The notes beneath the pieces were generated by a model. It made no database searches, had not been told where the DNA came from, and saw only the letters and a list, made by a program, of their open reading frames with translations. From Hemerocallis citrina (Eukaryota > Streptophyta > Magnoliopsida > Asparagales > Asphodelaceae): 64,000 bases of DNA. The translations under genes and the position numbers were made by a program. The stretch lies in NCBI GenBank assembly GCA_017893485.1, contig JACEHZ010000365.1, positions 372,001 through 436,000 of the forward strand. The letters run 5' to 3'. This document shows positions 22,866-34,519 of this stretch, one piece after another. Each line of letters opens with the position of its first letter. Position 1 is the stretch's first letter.

Positions 22866-25800
22866 CTAATCATCCTCTTGGGGGGCCTTAGGGCTGGCAC
22901 AAGCCAAATCGAGCCCGATCGAACGTGTTTGCTCGCCGATAAGCCCACCGCGATCCGTCGGGATCGCCAAGCTGGATGCCTCCACAATGGAACTATGGGC
23001 ATCCCCTGGCCTCGCCAGCTCCAGCCTTATGGTCAGAGATGGGCCTCCAATGGAGGGCCCACCGCCCCGAAAGAATGGGATCGGGATCCAATCATTCCGA
23101 GCATGACCTTGAACCTTTGTATCTCCAGTTCCTTCTCCATAATTACCTCTAGGAGAAACGATTCTGAGGTCAGTGACCGAGTGAAAGCACAAAATATCGA
23201 CCATCTAGTCTCAGTGCTCCCCACGTCGCAGTCAGCAATGATCTTCTTCAGGCGAGCCAACTCCAAGCTCAAACCCTTCGATTTGTTCATGAAATAAGAA
23301 ACAAATGCTTCCGATCTCGAGCCTATTTGCGATAGCAGAACAATGCGGAATTGCTGGATTTCAGCCTGCCCCGAAGGCGCCCCACCTCGGCATCGCAAGG
23401 ATCGACCGCAAAGGGCCCGTTCATCTGGCACAAAGAGGGAAGGGACACATGATTCTGAGCCTCATAAACTTGGATAAATCTCAAAAGCCGACAAGACAGA
23501 TTACGCTAAAAAGTCCCAAGTCAAATAGTTCGGCCAAAAATTCATTTCATACCAATCTTACTACAGTGCGGTGGCCCGTCTGTGCTTGGCAAATACAAAA
23601 AAAAATTGAAAGGCTAAAGAATACTGTTGGAGAGAGAGAGGGGAACCTCTTTGCCGGCCTCCATTTCGACGTCAGGGTCGGCCACCACTGCCACGTCATC
23701 CCCCTCTTCACCATCTCCTCTGGGCATCTTCGGTTGCTCAGGAAGCTTCATGCCGTAATGAAACTCCTCGAGCTAGCACTCGGGGTAGTAAAACGTGACG
23801 TGCTTGAGGGCCCGGTTGTATGCCTGGTCCTAAGAGATGAAGACCTTGTCCATGGCGGAAGTCTTTATTTTCTTGATCTCCCGGGCGACCACCTTCTTTA
23901 TTTCCCTCTCTGCCTAAGCTCGGCCGTCGGCGAGGGAAGCCATATCAGCCTTAAGAGCCTATTCACGAGACTCGGACTCTCCCAACTTCAGCTTCAGGTC
24001 CTTTATCTCCCGCTCATATCGTTGAGCGTTCCTCACCTCCCGCTGGAGCTCGCAGGAGTGCAACCTCACCATCTGGGCTCCGACCATTGATGCCTACAAA
24101 TGAGGGGCTAAGACTCCAACAAAAAAAGGAGGGAGAAAGATCTAAGTATAGAGTAACAAGAGTTGAATGACGACTTACCAGCACGTTGCCCTGAGCCCAC
24201 CTCATATCTGGGCTCCGACCATTGATGCCTGCAAACGAGGGGCTAGGGTCTCGGTCGCCAGGGTCTTCCTATCGCGAGGCGTGGTGAGTTTATCCACCAC
24301 CTCGACCGCCACTGGTCCCTCGGTTAGCGAGTCGGCTACTCTCACAATCCAGTCAGGAGCCCACGGTCTGAGCCCCTTGTCACCCACTACCTCCTGGGTT
24401 GTAGGGTGAATGGGGGGGACCCCATCCGTCAGTACCTCCGTAACCCTAAGGTTACTCGAGCTAGGCGCTGCCTTCGATGAGTCGGGTGTCCCCGGGACCG
24501 ACAGGGTCTTCTGCCTCTTGGGCTTTGGATTCAAAGGGCCTTCGGATCCCCCCGGATAGGACCCTTTCCTTTGCTTTGACTGCTCGGCCGCCCTCTTCTT
24601 GGCCAACTTGGCTCTTCTCGCTTCAATGGCAGCAGCGTCCATGTCTGCGAAGGAAAAAAAGGCTATAAGAACGTAGGGAAAAAGGTGGATAAAAAGAAAA
24701 CGAAAGACATACGGGAAGGAATGGGGATCAGTCCGATCCTGGCCAGGTGCCTTTCTGTCACGTTCGGCTAGCTGATGCATTGCCCAATACAATCTGATCC
24801 ACATCGCCCCACTCCTCATCCGTCAGGTCCCTCCTCTTCGGTGGCCTGGCTTATAAAAATTCCAACTCATGGGATTTTCCCAAGGCACCTGATTTCAGAT
24901 AATGAAATATTTCTCCTTCCACCCCTTTATGGAGTCTAGATGTCCATGGACTACCTTCTTCTTGGAACGAGGCGAGATGTAGTAAATTCCCTCACTCTCA
25001 CCCGACAAGCTGACACCGAGCATGACTCAGAAGTACTTCATTTTCAGGGGTACTCTTCTCTCCTTGCAAAGTAGAATGAAGCACATGAGCTGCTTCCAGT
25101 AGTTCGGCCCGTACTGCATCGGGCACAATCCCCCTCCGGTTCAACACCTCCTTGATAAATGAGTGCAGCGGCAGTCGTAACCCCGATCCGAATGCATCCA
25201 CCGAAAACATACAATACCAAGGCGCTAAGTTATCTGTGGGACGGAGTCCGGGGTTCGGAATCAGCAACTCGTACTCCATCCCTATAAAGTAGTTTGCTCG
25301 AATCAGCAGATGGTCAAAAACCATCAAGATGTAGTGCGTCTTTTCCATCCAGATATTTTATCGACTCAGCGAAGAAGGCTGCACCCCGTATTGAACCAAG
25401 TCTCCTACATCGTCCGGGTACATCCTAATGGAGGTCGGTTGTTGAAGGTAGGGGACGTCGAGCCCATGTTTGGGAAGGAACTCATCCGGCTGTACTCCAC
25501 TATCTGGGAGGGTCCACCTCATCTTCCTCCCTTGGATGTGAGGGGCCTTTGGGGGGGGGGGGATAGCATCGCTAACGTCTTCAAATTGAGGGCCTCGACC
25601 TCCACCACTTCATCATACTCGACCGACGGATCGACCTCCACCACTTCATCATACTCTCCCTCACCAACCACTCTACCAAAGTCCTCCACCGCTTCTTCAT
25701 TTCCCAAGTCCACTATGTCGGCCACTTCCTCCTCCCCTTCCGAGTCGCTTGATTCTACTACAAAGGGCTTTCGACTACGGACCAGCTTGACATCGTAGAC

Positions 25801-25896
25801 CTGCTCCCTCGTCTCCTAAGACGAGGAGTTGGAGAGATGGTCACCATTACCCTGACCAGATGTAGAGGCAGAGGGTCCGCACTGATCCCTCGACAT
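22866..25896 (-). pseudogene. Antisense additional ORF of the Tat element (putative gypsy-type transposon / Transposase_28-like), decayed
   Basis: Tat elements often carry an extra ORF on the opposite strand between pol and the 3' LTR; its function is not known. A likely start is MSRDQCGPSAS at 25896. The recognisable core is at 25348-25000 (NYFIGMEYELLIPNPGLRP, GSGLRLPLHSFIKEVLNRRG, then a frameshift near 25125 after which PNYWKQLMCFILLC fits the family pattern). A lysine-rich, disordered segment follows (EARRAKLAKKRAAEQSKQRK, 24640-24560), then coiled-coil text (LQREVRNAQRYEREIKDLKL near 24040) and a C-terminal helix-rich part (LSLELARLKKIIADCD near 23260). Several stops and frame changes break it, and a piece near 24070-24115 is duplicated at 24200-24245. 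Confidence 0.75.
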
Positions 25897-26199
25897 AACA
25901 AAAATACTAACCTAACTATTTGTTGCCGAAAAGTTTGCCAAAAAGATCGATGGTTACTGGGCAGCAATTAGAAAGAGAAACTCTAAGAATTAGAGAGATA
26001 ACGCAAGGTGAAAAATGAGAGGGGGGGTAGGGGATATATAGGCAGCTCTGCAATGCCTCGATATCCACAAACATATTCCAATCGCCTATCTAGATCCAAC
26101 AGTTTGCAAGATTTCAATGCCTCAATTTCCACAACCGTGATGTCAGCATCGCACGTGCATCACACGTGTCACTGCAACCATAGCAAGCATACAACTCCC

Positions 26200-26520
26200 T
26201 TTCTCACAAAGTCCACCACGCTCGGAGCTCGGCATGGACTTCGAGACAGCTATGCGTTTCTCACAAGCCTATCACGCTCGATGCTTGCCAGAAACTTCGA
26301 GCTGGCTATTGGCTTTCTCACAAGCCTATGACGTTCGATGCTCGACAAAAACCTCGAGCCAGCTACTGGCTTTCTGACAAGCCTATCACGCTCGATGCTC
26401 GGTAGGAATTTCGAGCCATCTACTGACTTTCTCACAAGCCTATGACGCTCAACGCTCGACAAGAACCTCTAGTCAGCCACTGGCTTTCTCACAAGCCTAT
26501 GATGCTCGACGCTCTTCCTA
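26200..26520. repeat. 57-bp hairpin repeat, block C
   Basis: Units anchored on TTTCTCACAA at 26200, 26257, 26314, 26371, 26428 and 26485, exactly 57 bp apart. Each reads GGCTTTCTCACAAGCCTAT, a short stem with a TCTCAC loop, followed by CGCTCGATGCTCG and CTCGAGCCAGCTACT. Same repeat and orientation as block B, so the antisense ORF lies between two parts of one array. From 26530 to 26833 the DNA is AT-rich with no recognised feature. Confidence 0.92.
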
Positions 26521-27148
26521 CTCAAGCTAGCAAAATAAATATAATTTCATCTTTTGTAATTTATATAACTAAAATAGCTAGAGGTGCAATAGGTCAATAT
26601 ACTCAAACCCCTATTCATGCTTAACAGGATAAAATATTTGAACTCTTATTTCACCAGGTTTAAAAACTAATAAAGTTCAAATAGGAAACCTTGCAGAAAA
26701 AAAAATTGAATTATGAACTTTTGGTAAAAGCTTGCTTTCGTATCAATGTATAAAACAAAAAAAAATTAAATTTTGGACTACATAAGTTAAACTAGATCAC
26801 CAATCCTCCTACCGCCTCAAAAGAAACTGGTTCCCAAATATAACCCCTTGTTCCAGTTGTACTTATTTTACTACGTATTTTTTTAAATATATTTTATTTC
26901 TTTTCTTCTCTTTGGACTTTTTATCAGGTATTATTTCATTCTTATTATAACTCAATTTATCTTTCTAATCCATTCTAAATTTTTGTGAATTTTTCCATTG
27001 GAATTTAAATTTAAATCCTGATTAATCCTAATCATAATCCTAACCTAATACTCTAATCCAACAGCTAACCCCCAACCTCTTTTTATGACATTTAACACCT
27101 CCTCCTACTACTCTTACTCCTACACTACTGCCTCCACCCCTCTCTATG

Positions 27149-27150
<2 letters not shown>

Positions 27151-27184
<34 letters not shown>
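27151..27184. repeat. (CA)n microsatellite in the LTR
   Basis: About 17 CA dinucleotides. The related LTRs have a (GA)n tract at 45729-45750 and a (CA)n tract at 51903-51939, at the place where the GC-rich part of the LTR begins. Confidence 0.97.
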
Positions 27185-27187
<3 letters not shown>

Positions 27188-28784
27188 CATACTGTCCCTC
27201 TCTCTCCTTATATATATATAATATACACATGCAGCAATCTCCCACTTACTGTCTCTACTCCTTCTTTTCTTCTTTGCTTCTCCAAAACCCAAGCCCCTCC
27301 CGCCATCCTCTTCCTCTGCCTTCTTCAACCCGAAGCTTCTCAACCCATCGCCACCACCTTTACATCTCCACCACCGAAGATTGTTGTCTTCCCTCTTGCT
27401 TGTTGATGATATCATCGCTAGTAATCATTGCTTCGCTGCCATGTTGCCGCTGCCTTCTAGTTGTCTCCTACAGCCTGTACTCGATGCTGTGTCGCTACCT
27501 CCTTATTATTGTTTATTGTCATTCTTATTCTTGCTGCAGTTATTGCTCTCGTTCTTATTGTCATGGACTATAGCTGTTGAGTTTCTCTTCTTGCCGTCAT
27601 TTTCACTTATATTCGAAATCGTAACGTTAAAGGCAAGTGTTTTCTTGAACTCTCAGCAAGTAGCCTAGTTATCGTCATATTTTCTTGTCCAGTTACTTAT
27701 TCCATGCTATTGATTCAAATATTGAACCATTAACACACTCCGAATCATGTTATCGAATATTGAATAGCTATTGTCCTGTCGTTTGCCTGAATTTATACTA
27801 GGAATTCGACCTAGTTCCCGATACTGAATCCAAGAACTTTGTACATATAAATTGTAGTCCTCTGAGTCTAGAATCCAGAATATTTTATAATTTCACAATC
27901 CGATTTATAGATTGTGAGATATCAAAATTTTAGTACTGTCATATTGTAAATTTCAGAACCGGAACTGCACAAAACCTACTGTCCTGTCTCTTGTACTAAA
28001 AAATAGACGATGTTCCCCATACTGGATCCAAGAACTTTATACATGAAAATCGTAGCCCATCGAGTCTAGAATCCATAACATCTTACCGTTTCTCAATTCG
28101 ACTTATAGTTTATGAGATATCACTATTTTATTACTGTGACTACTGGACTTCCGGAACAAAACTGTGCACGAAACATCGAAAATAAATTTTTACGCATAAC
28201 TACGGTCCCTAGAATGTATCTTGTGATTATGCGTTGGAACCGGAAGGGAGTCTACATTCTAGAATCTCTGACGGAATCAGACTTTCTTTCCTGTAGCAAC
28301 GGTAAAGTGAATTTGAACGCAGATAGGTGCTGCTGTCTAGAAATTCATCCCGATGTATTTGCATATAAACCTGTTATTTTCTATATTAAATGAATTGAAC
28401 TATATACATACCATGCATTACATAGCCCTTGATATCTTCTAGTTATTGTATTGATACTACCGTTCCACTAGTCGTACCTACTGCATGTTCCTGATTAATT
28501 ATTGAAAAAGAATAAAAAATCAGGGTTATAAGGGTACGACTTAGTAGTGGACAATATGGGGGAGTATACTCGGAAGAGGGCCCATGTTTCCTAGAATAGT
28601 GATTCTTGATTCTTGATTCTTGATTCTTGATTCTTGATTACATAATTGTTGATTACATGATTCTTGATTACAAGTCTTGATACTGTCACTGGAAGACCCA
28701 AGTACATAATCTTATAGAATTCACCACTTAAGTCTAAACATCACATGATTGATATCACTACAAAAGAAAGTAGCTTTCCCGGCG

Positions 28785-29275
28785 CTTTTTGACGTCTTTA
28801 CCGGCGTTTTTTTACGCCGGTGAAACTTTCACCGGCGTTTACAATAGCGCCGGTCCAAATACCGCCGAAGCGGGCGTCGCTGAAACGAAGGGGTCTACGC
28901 CGGCGGTTTTGATGGACGCCGGTAAATGTTAGAACTACACCGGCGGTCATAAAACGCCGGTGTATGTCGGTCTCTGAGTGCCGTTCTTGTGCACCTATAT
29001 ACATTCACCGGCGGTCTTAAACCGCCGGTATTTATTCATTCACCGGCGTGTATGAAAATGCCGGTGTAGAACGAAAGTATACCGGCGGTCAAGGAGCACC
29101 GGTGTATGTGCGTTTATGAGTGCCTGGTTTTCCCTATTTACGAACACCGGCGCGACCAAAAAACGCCGGTGTAGTTATATACGTCGGCGTTTATAAAACG
29201 CCGGTGTACGTCTGTGCCGTTTCAACTGACAACATTCACCGGCGTGCGTTGGAATGCCGGTGTAGCAAACAATCC
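28785..29275. repeat. Subterminal CCGGCG hairpin repeats, left end of CACTA copy 2
   Basis: Dense CACCGGCG / CGCCGGTG pairs equivalent to 13395-13945 of copy 1, read on the other strand. This is the TNPA-gene end of the element. Confidence 0.87.
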
Positions 29276-30529
29276 AACAATTAGATTCGATACTCCGCTT
29301 TTCCGTTCGATTTCAATTCACAGTTTCATTTACAAAATCTGTAAACTAATTCTCACAACTGATTCAATCAATTTCGTTGCATATTACTGCGCAAACCACA
29401 ACCAAACACAAGAATAATTAAAGATAATCAAGTTTCACACGTGTCATATCAACGTCCAAATTCATTGATTAATTAACAGTGTCATAATTAACAAATTAAT
29501 ATAGAGACTAACATCCCAAATATCCAAACAAACCAGTCTGACAAATATCCAAAATATCCCAAATTAAAAGTCTGACATAACTCTCATAAAAAAAACCAGT
29601 CTGACATAACAACAGCAAGGAGGAGGACATAAGAACAACAACCATACAGCAAGGAGGACATAAGAACAGGAAGGAGGACCGCAGATTCATAGCCCTCGAG
29701 TAGCTTCAGCTCTGATCATCAGAATTTCCTTCATCTTGACGACCGCTCTGTGGAAAAAAAAACAATAGTTTAATTGAACAGTAGACCACAATACAGAATA
29801 TACATATTTTTTGAACTTGCAAAAAGAACTACCTATATCTTAAATTATAAGATCAAAGTGCCAACTGCAAATGGAATTGTTAATGATATATACAGAGGTA
29901 AAATAATTACATTGCAATGCTAAAAATCTAGTACTTAATTTTGTTTTTAAATATATCTAAAATAACAAAACAAATGAAAATTCAGTATCTAACTTGAAAC
30001 CTTTATATTCTCCTCTGATTGGGAATATCCACTATCTAAAATAGTAAAACAAATGAAAATTCAGTATCTAAGCATGTCCTTCATGGATTGTTCAGACAAT
30101 CCATGAAACTGTCATCGTGGACGGAAACCAAATATAAGAAAAATAAGAAAAATAAGATAGGGCTCATATCAAGTGTATTTTTAGGGAACTGTCATCGTGG
30201 AAGGAAACCAAATATATATAGAAGCCAGAAATGGAAACAGAAAGAAGAAAGGTAGAGACTTTGGATACACCAGGCTAACATAGCGGCATTTTCCTCATCT
30301 CTCTCTCATCCCTTGTTTCCCTTCAGCACACGAACACAAAGAGACATCAGCAACAACAGTAAGAGCGACAAGAACAACAATAATAATAAATTATTATGAA
30401 CAAGATGTCTCTATATGGGTTTCCAGATCTCCACTCGAGCCCACTCTTTCTAATCACAGCCCAATTAAGAACATAGACAACATCCACTAAACAATCCAAT
30501 CATAGCCCAGTCAAAATTTGCCATCCTGG

Positions 30530-32790
30530 ATCTTAATGAAATAAGCTTCATTAACAGTGAAAGAAAATGAGGATGCTAGCAGCATACTTAGTTTGGAAGT
30601 GAACCCATCTTTTGTTAAAAAATCATGCCAAAGATGGCAATCAGCTTCATTAACAGTATCTGAAAATGAAAATTTCCATTATCTGAGCTTATATGTTGCT
30701 CTACTAATTCACTGTGCCCAACTAAATCTAAAACCCAATTGTTGTGCGTATCCGGAGGATTTTGGCATACGTACCTATAGCATCCTCAGTTCACAGTGAA
30801 CCCATTTTGGGTAAAAAAACATGCCAAGATCACAATCAGATGCATGAAAATAAGCTTCACTAACAACAAAAGAAGAAACTGGGGATGCTATGCAGCATAC
30901 TTAGTTTGGAAGTGAACCCATTTTGTGTTAAAAAAACCATGCCAAAGATTGCAATCAGGTTGCATTAACAGTATCTGAAAATGAAAGATTTTCCATTATC
31001 TGAGCTTATATGTTGGTCTACTACTTTTTTAGCCCAACTATATCGCAAAACCCAATTGTTGTGCATATCCGGCCGGAGGATTTTGGCATACGTACCTATA
31101 TACCATCCTCAGTTCACAGTGAACCCATTTTTGGTATAAAAACAAACATGCCAAGAAGACAATCAGGTGCATGAAATCAGCTTCACTAACAGTTAAGTGA
31201 AAATGGGACCAAAAAATAGCTTAAGAAGACCATCAGGTTTGTGAAATAAGTTTCACTAATAGTGAAAGAAACTGGGTATGCTATGCAGCACACTTAGTTT
31301 GGAAGTGAACCCATTTTGTGTTAAAAAAACCATGCCAAAGATTGCAATCAGGTTACATTAACAGTATCTGAAAATGAAAAATTTTCCATTATCTGAGCTT
31401 ATATGTTGGTCTACTACTTTTTTAGCCCAACTATATCGCAAAACCCAATTGTTGTGCATATCCGGCCGGAGGATTTTGGCATACGTACCTATATACCATC
31501 CTCAGTTCACAGTGAACCCATTTTTGGTATAAAAACAAACATGCCAATAAGACAATCAGGTGCATGAAATTAGCTTCACTAACAGTTAAGTGAAAATGGG
31601 ACCAAACAATAGCTTAAGAAGACCATCAGGTTTGTGAAATAAGCTTCACTAACAGTGAAAGAAACTGGGGATGCTATGCAGCATACTTAGTTTGGAAGTG
31701 AACCCATTTTGTGTTAAAAAAACCATGCCAAAGATTGCAATCAGGTTACATTAACAGTATCTGAAAACGAAAAATTTTCCATTATCTGAGCTTATATGTC
31801 GGTCTACTACTTTTTTAGCCCAACTATATCGCAAAACCCAATTGTTGTGCATATCCGGCCGGAGGATTTTGGCATACGTACCTCTATACCATCCTCAGTT
31901 CACAGTGAACCCATTTTTGGTATAAAAACAAACATGCCAAGAAGACAATCAGGTGCATGAAATCAGCTTCACTAACAGTTAAGTGAAAATGGGACCAAAC
32001 AATAGCTTAAGAAGACCATCTGGTTTGTGAAATAAGCTTCACTAACAGTGAAAGAAACTGGGGATGCTATGCAGCATACTTAGTTTGGAAGTGAACCCAT
32101 TTTGTGTTAAAAAAACCATGCCAAAGATTGCAATCAGGTTGCATTAACAGTATCTGAAAATGAAAGATTTTCCATTATCTGAGCTTATATGTTGGTCTAC
32201 TACTTTTTTAGCCCAACTATATCGCAAAACCCAATTGTTGTGCATATCCGGCCGGAGGATTTTGGCATACGTACCTATATACCATCCTCAGTTCACAGTG
32301 AACCCATTTTTGGTATAAAACAAACATGCCAAGAAGACAATCAGGTGCATGAAATCAGCTTCGCTAACAGTTAAGTGAAAATGGGACCAAAAAATAGCTT
32401 AAGACGACCATCAGGTTTGTGAAATAAGCTTCACTAACAGTGAAAGAAACTGGGGATGCTATGCAGCATACTTAGTTTGGAAGTGAACCCATTTTGTGTT
32501 AAAAAAACCATGCCAAAGATTGCAATCAGGTTACATTAACAGTATCTGAAAATGAAAAATTTTCCATTATCTGAGCTTATATGTTGCTCTACTACTTTTT
32601 TAGCCCAACTATATTGCAAAGCCCAATTGTTGTGCATATCCGGCCGGAGGATTTTGGCATACGTACCTATATACCATCCTCAGTTCACAGTGAACCCATT
32701 TTTGGTCAAAAAAACATGCCAAGATGATAATCAGATGCATGAAAATAAGCTTCACTAACAATAAAACAAAATGGGTTCACTTCAACAACA
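30530..32790. repeat. 393-bp tandem array in the TNPA intron of CACTA copy 2
   Basis: The anchor TCCGG(CCGG)AGGATTTTGG occurs at 30751, 31068, 31461, 31854, 32247 and 32639. The first step is 317 bp, the next four 392-393 bp. The longer unit contains a third sub-repeat (with GCTTAAGAAGACCATCAGGT) in addition to the two found in the 307-bp unit of copy 1. The array is in the orientation of the element, on the minus strand. Confidence 0.93.
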
Positions 32791-33199
32791 GCAACAACAG
32801 CAAGAGGGAACCAAATATAGAACAATTGGGTTTTGAATGGAGATTGTAGTCATAGATCAATTCTTCATGGAAGAAAAATACGAATAGGGCTCATAGCAAG
32901 TGTAGTTTTAACTGGAATTGTCATCGTGGAAGGAAACCAAATATAGAAGCCAGAAAGAGGAATGGTAGAGAATGAGGATACACCTGGCTAACATAGCGGC
33001 ATTTTCCTCATCTCTCTATCATCCCTTCTTTCCCTTCAGCACACGAACACATAGAGACATCAGCAACAACAGCAAGAGCGACAAGAACAACAATAATAAT
33101 AAATTATTATGAACAAGATGTCTCTATATGGGTTTCCAGATCTCCACTCCAACTCGTCTCTTTCTAATCACAGCCCAATTAAGAACAATTGTTCACAGT

Positions 33200-33440
33200 C
33201 ACTGTTAAAGAAACATATATGCTCAGATTATGGAAATTTTCATTTTCAGATACTGTTAAAGAAGCTGATTTCATGCATCTGATTGCTATCTTTGGCATGA
33301 TTTTTTAGCCAAAATGGGTTCACTTCCAAACTACGTATGCTGCATAGCATCCCCAGTTTCTTTCACTGTTAGTGAAGCTTATTTCACAAACCTGATGGTC
33401 TTCTTAAGCTATTTTATGCTGCGTATGCTTCTAGCATACC
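33200..33440 (+). repeat. Inverted array unit in the copy 2 intron
   Basis: This stretch (ATATGCTCAGATTATGGAAA, TACTGTTAAAGAAGCTGATT, GGGTTCACTTCCAAACTA) matches the array unit on the + strand, while the neighbouring array at 30530-32790 matches on the minus strand. It is a rearranged, inverted unit within the same intron. Confidence 0.88.
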
Positions 33441-34519
33441 AAAATCCTCCAAATCAGTACAACAACACGGCTGAACAATCCTTGTTTGCAGGTCATACAA
33501 TGTCATCTATACCATGTTATGTGCCAAAGTGGGGTTGGGCATACGATGCAAGGCCGACAAGTATTAGTTGTTTGTGAGTATGCAATAGGGTGCAGCTATG
33601 AACATGGGCTCATATCAAGTGTAGTATTACGGACTGTCATCGTGGAAGGAAACCAATTTAATATAGAAGCCATATATGGAGCCAGAAATAGGGATGGTAG
33701 AGAATGAGGATACACCAGGCTAACATAGCGGCATTTTCCTCATCTCTCTCTCATCCCTTCATTCTCTTCAACACACGCACACAAAGAGACATCAGCAATA
33801 ACAGCAAGAGAGGGTTGGTCCAACAATAAGTGTAGATTATAATAAACGAGATGTCTCTATTTGGGTTTCCAGATCTCCACTCCAGCCCTTTCTTTCTAAT
33901 CACAGCCCACTTAAGAAACATAGACGAAATGCTTATAGACGACAGCCACAATGCAGACTCACAAACACTAGTACGTGTCTTTCATGCATTCAAGACCATA
34001 ATCTCTTTAAAAATACCAATTTTAAGACTTACCGATGTTTTTTGACAGTGGGCGGCGTGCTACCCTCACTCTCATATGTTTGACTGCCACTATTATTTAG
34101 TGGCTGCTCATCCCCATGGCTCTCGTTGCCATCATTTATATTTACCCTCTTTCCACGCCTCGGCATGTTGTACCTGTCAAGGATTCGATAACTTCCTTAG
34201 ATATGCAAATTTAATTAATAACATGTTTATAATAACTATCATAAAATTTGTACTTTAGTAGGATTAACAAACCAACATAATTGCAAAAAAGTTAAAAAAA
34301 TGAGATTTGTAACAGATTAAATTACAACGATAGTTTGGTTCAAATGACACTAAGCATAGTTTAATGTAAATAATACCAAGCAGTAGAAAATAGAAAGATA
34401 ATTAAACCAGTGTATTAAATTCACAATGAACATATTCGAAATTACAGACATAATATTACAACAAGATTTAAGACATAAAATTACAGACATATAATAAACC
34501 CAATTGAAAAGCATGTAAA

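Larger units (their letters stand above)
30180..33960. repeat. Three copies of the array-flanking segment in the copy 2 intron
   Basis: The segment with TTCCTCATCTCTCTCTCATC and GGGTTTCCAGATCTCCACTC occurs at about 30180-30500, 32920-33190 and 33630-33960. Copy 1 has two. The extra copy lies beyond an inverted array unit (33200-33440), so this part of the intron has been duplicated and rearranged. Confidence 0.85.
29706..34166 (-). pseudogene. TNPA-like gene remnant of CACTA copy 2 with internal deletion
   Basis: The first exon starts at 34166 (ATGCCGAGGCG on the minus strand) and runs only to 34033, where it joins directly to the GTAAGT that in copy 1 follows exon 5. Compared with copy 1, bases equivalent to 8688-9940 are gone. 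Both break points carry TCG, so a 3-nt microhomology deletion is likely. The last exon survives at 29747-29706. The splice donor and acceptor remain, but the join shifts the frame and would give a product of about 64 residues without the Transposase_24 region. The intervening 4.3-kb intron holds the 393-bp array. Confidence 0.88.

Noticed and set aside
27085..27668. Open frames of 162 and 95 codons
   Set aside because: Low-complexity Ser/Tyr/His text across a CA microsatellite in a solo LTR; no conserved counterpart in the other LTRs.
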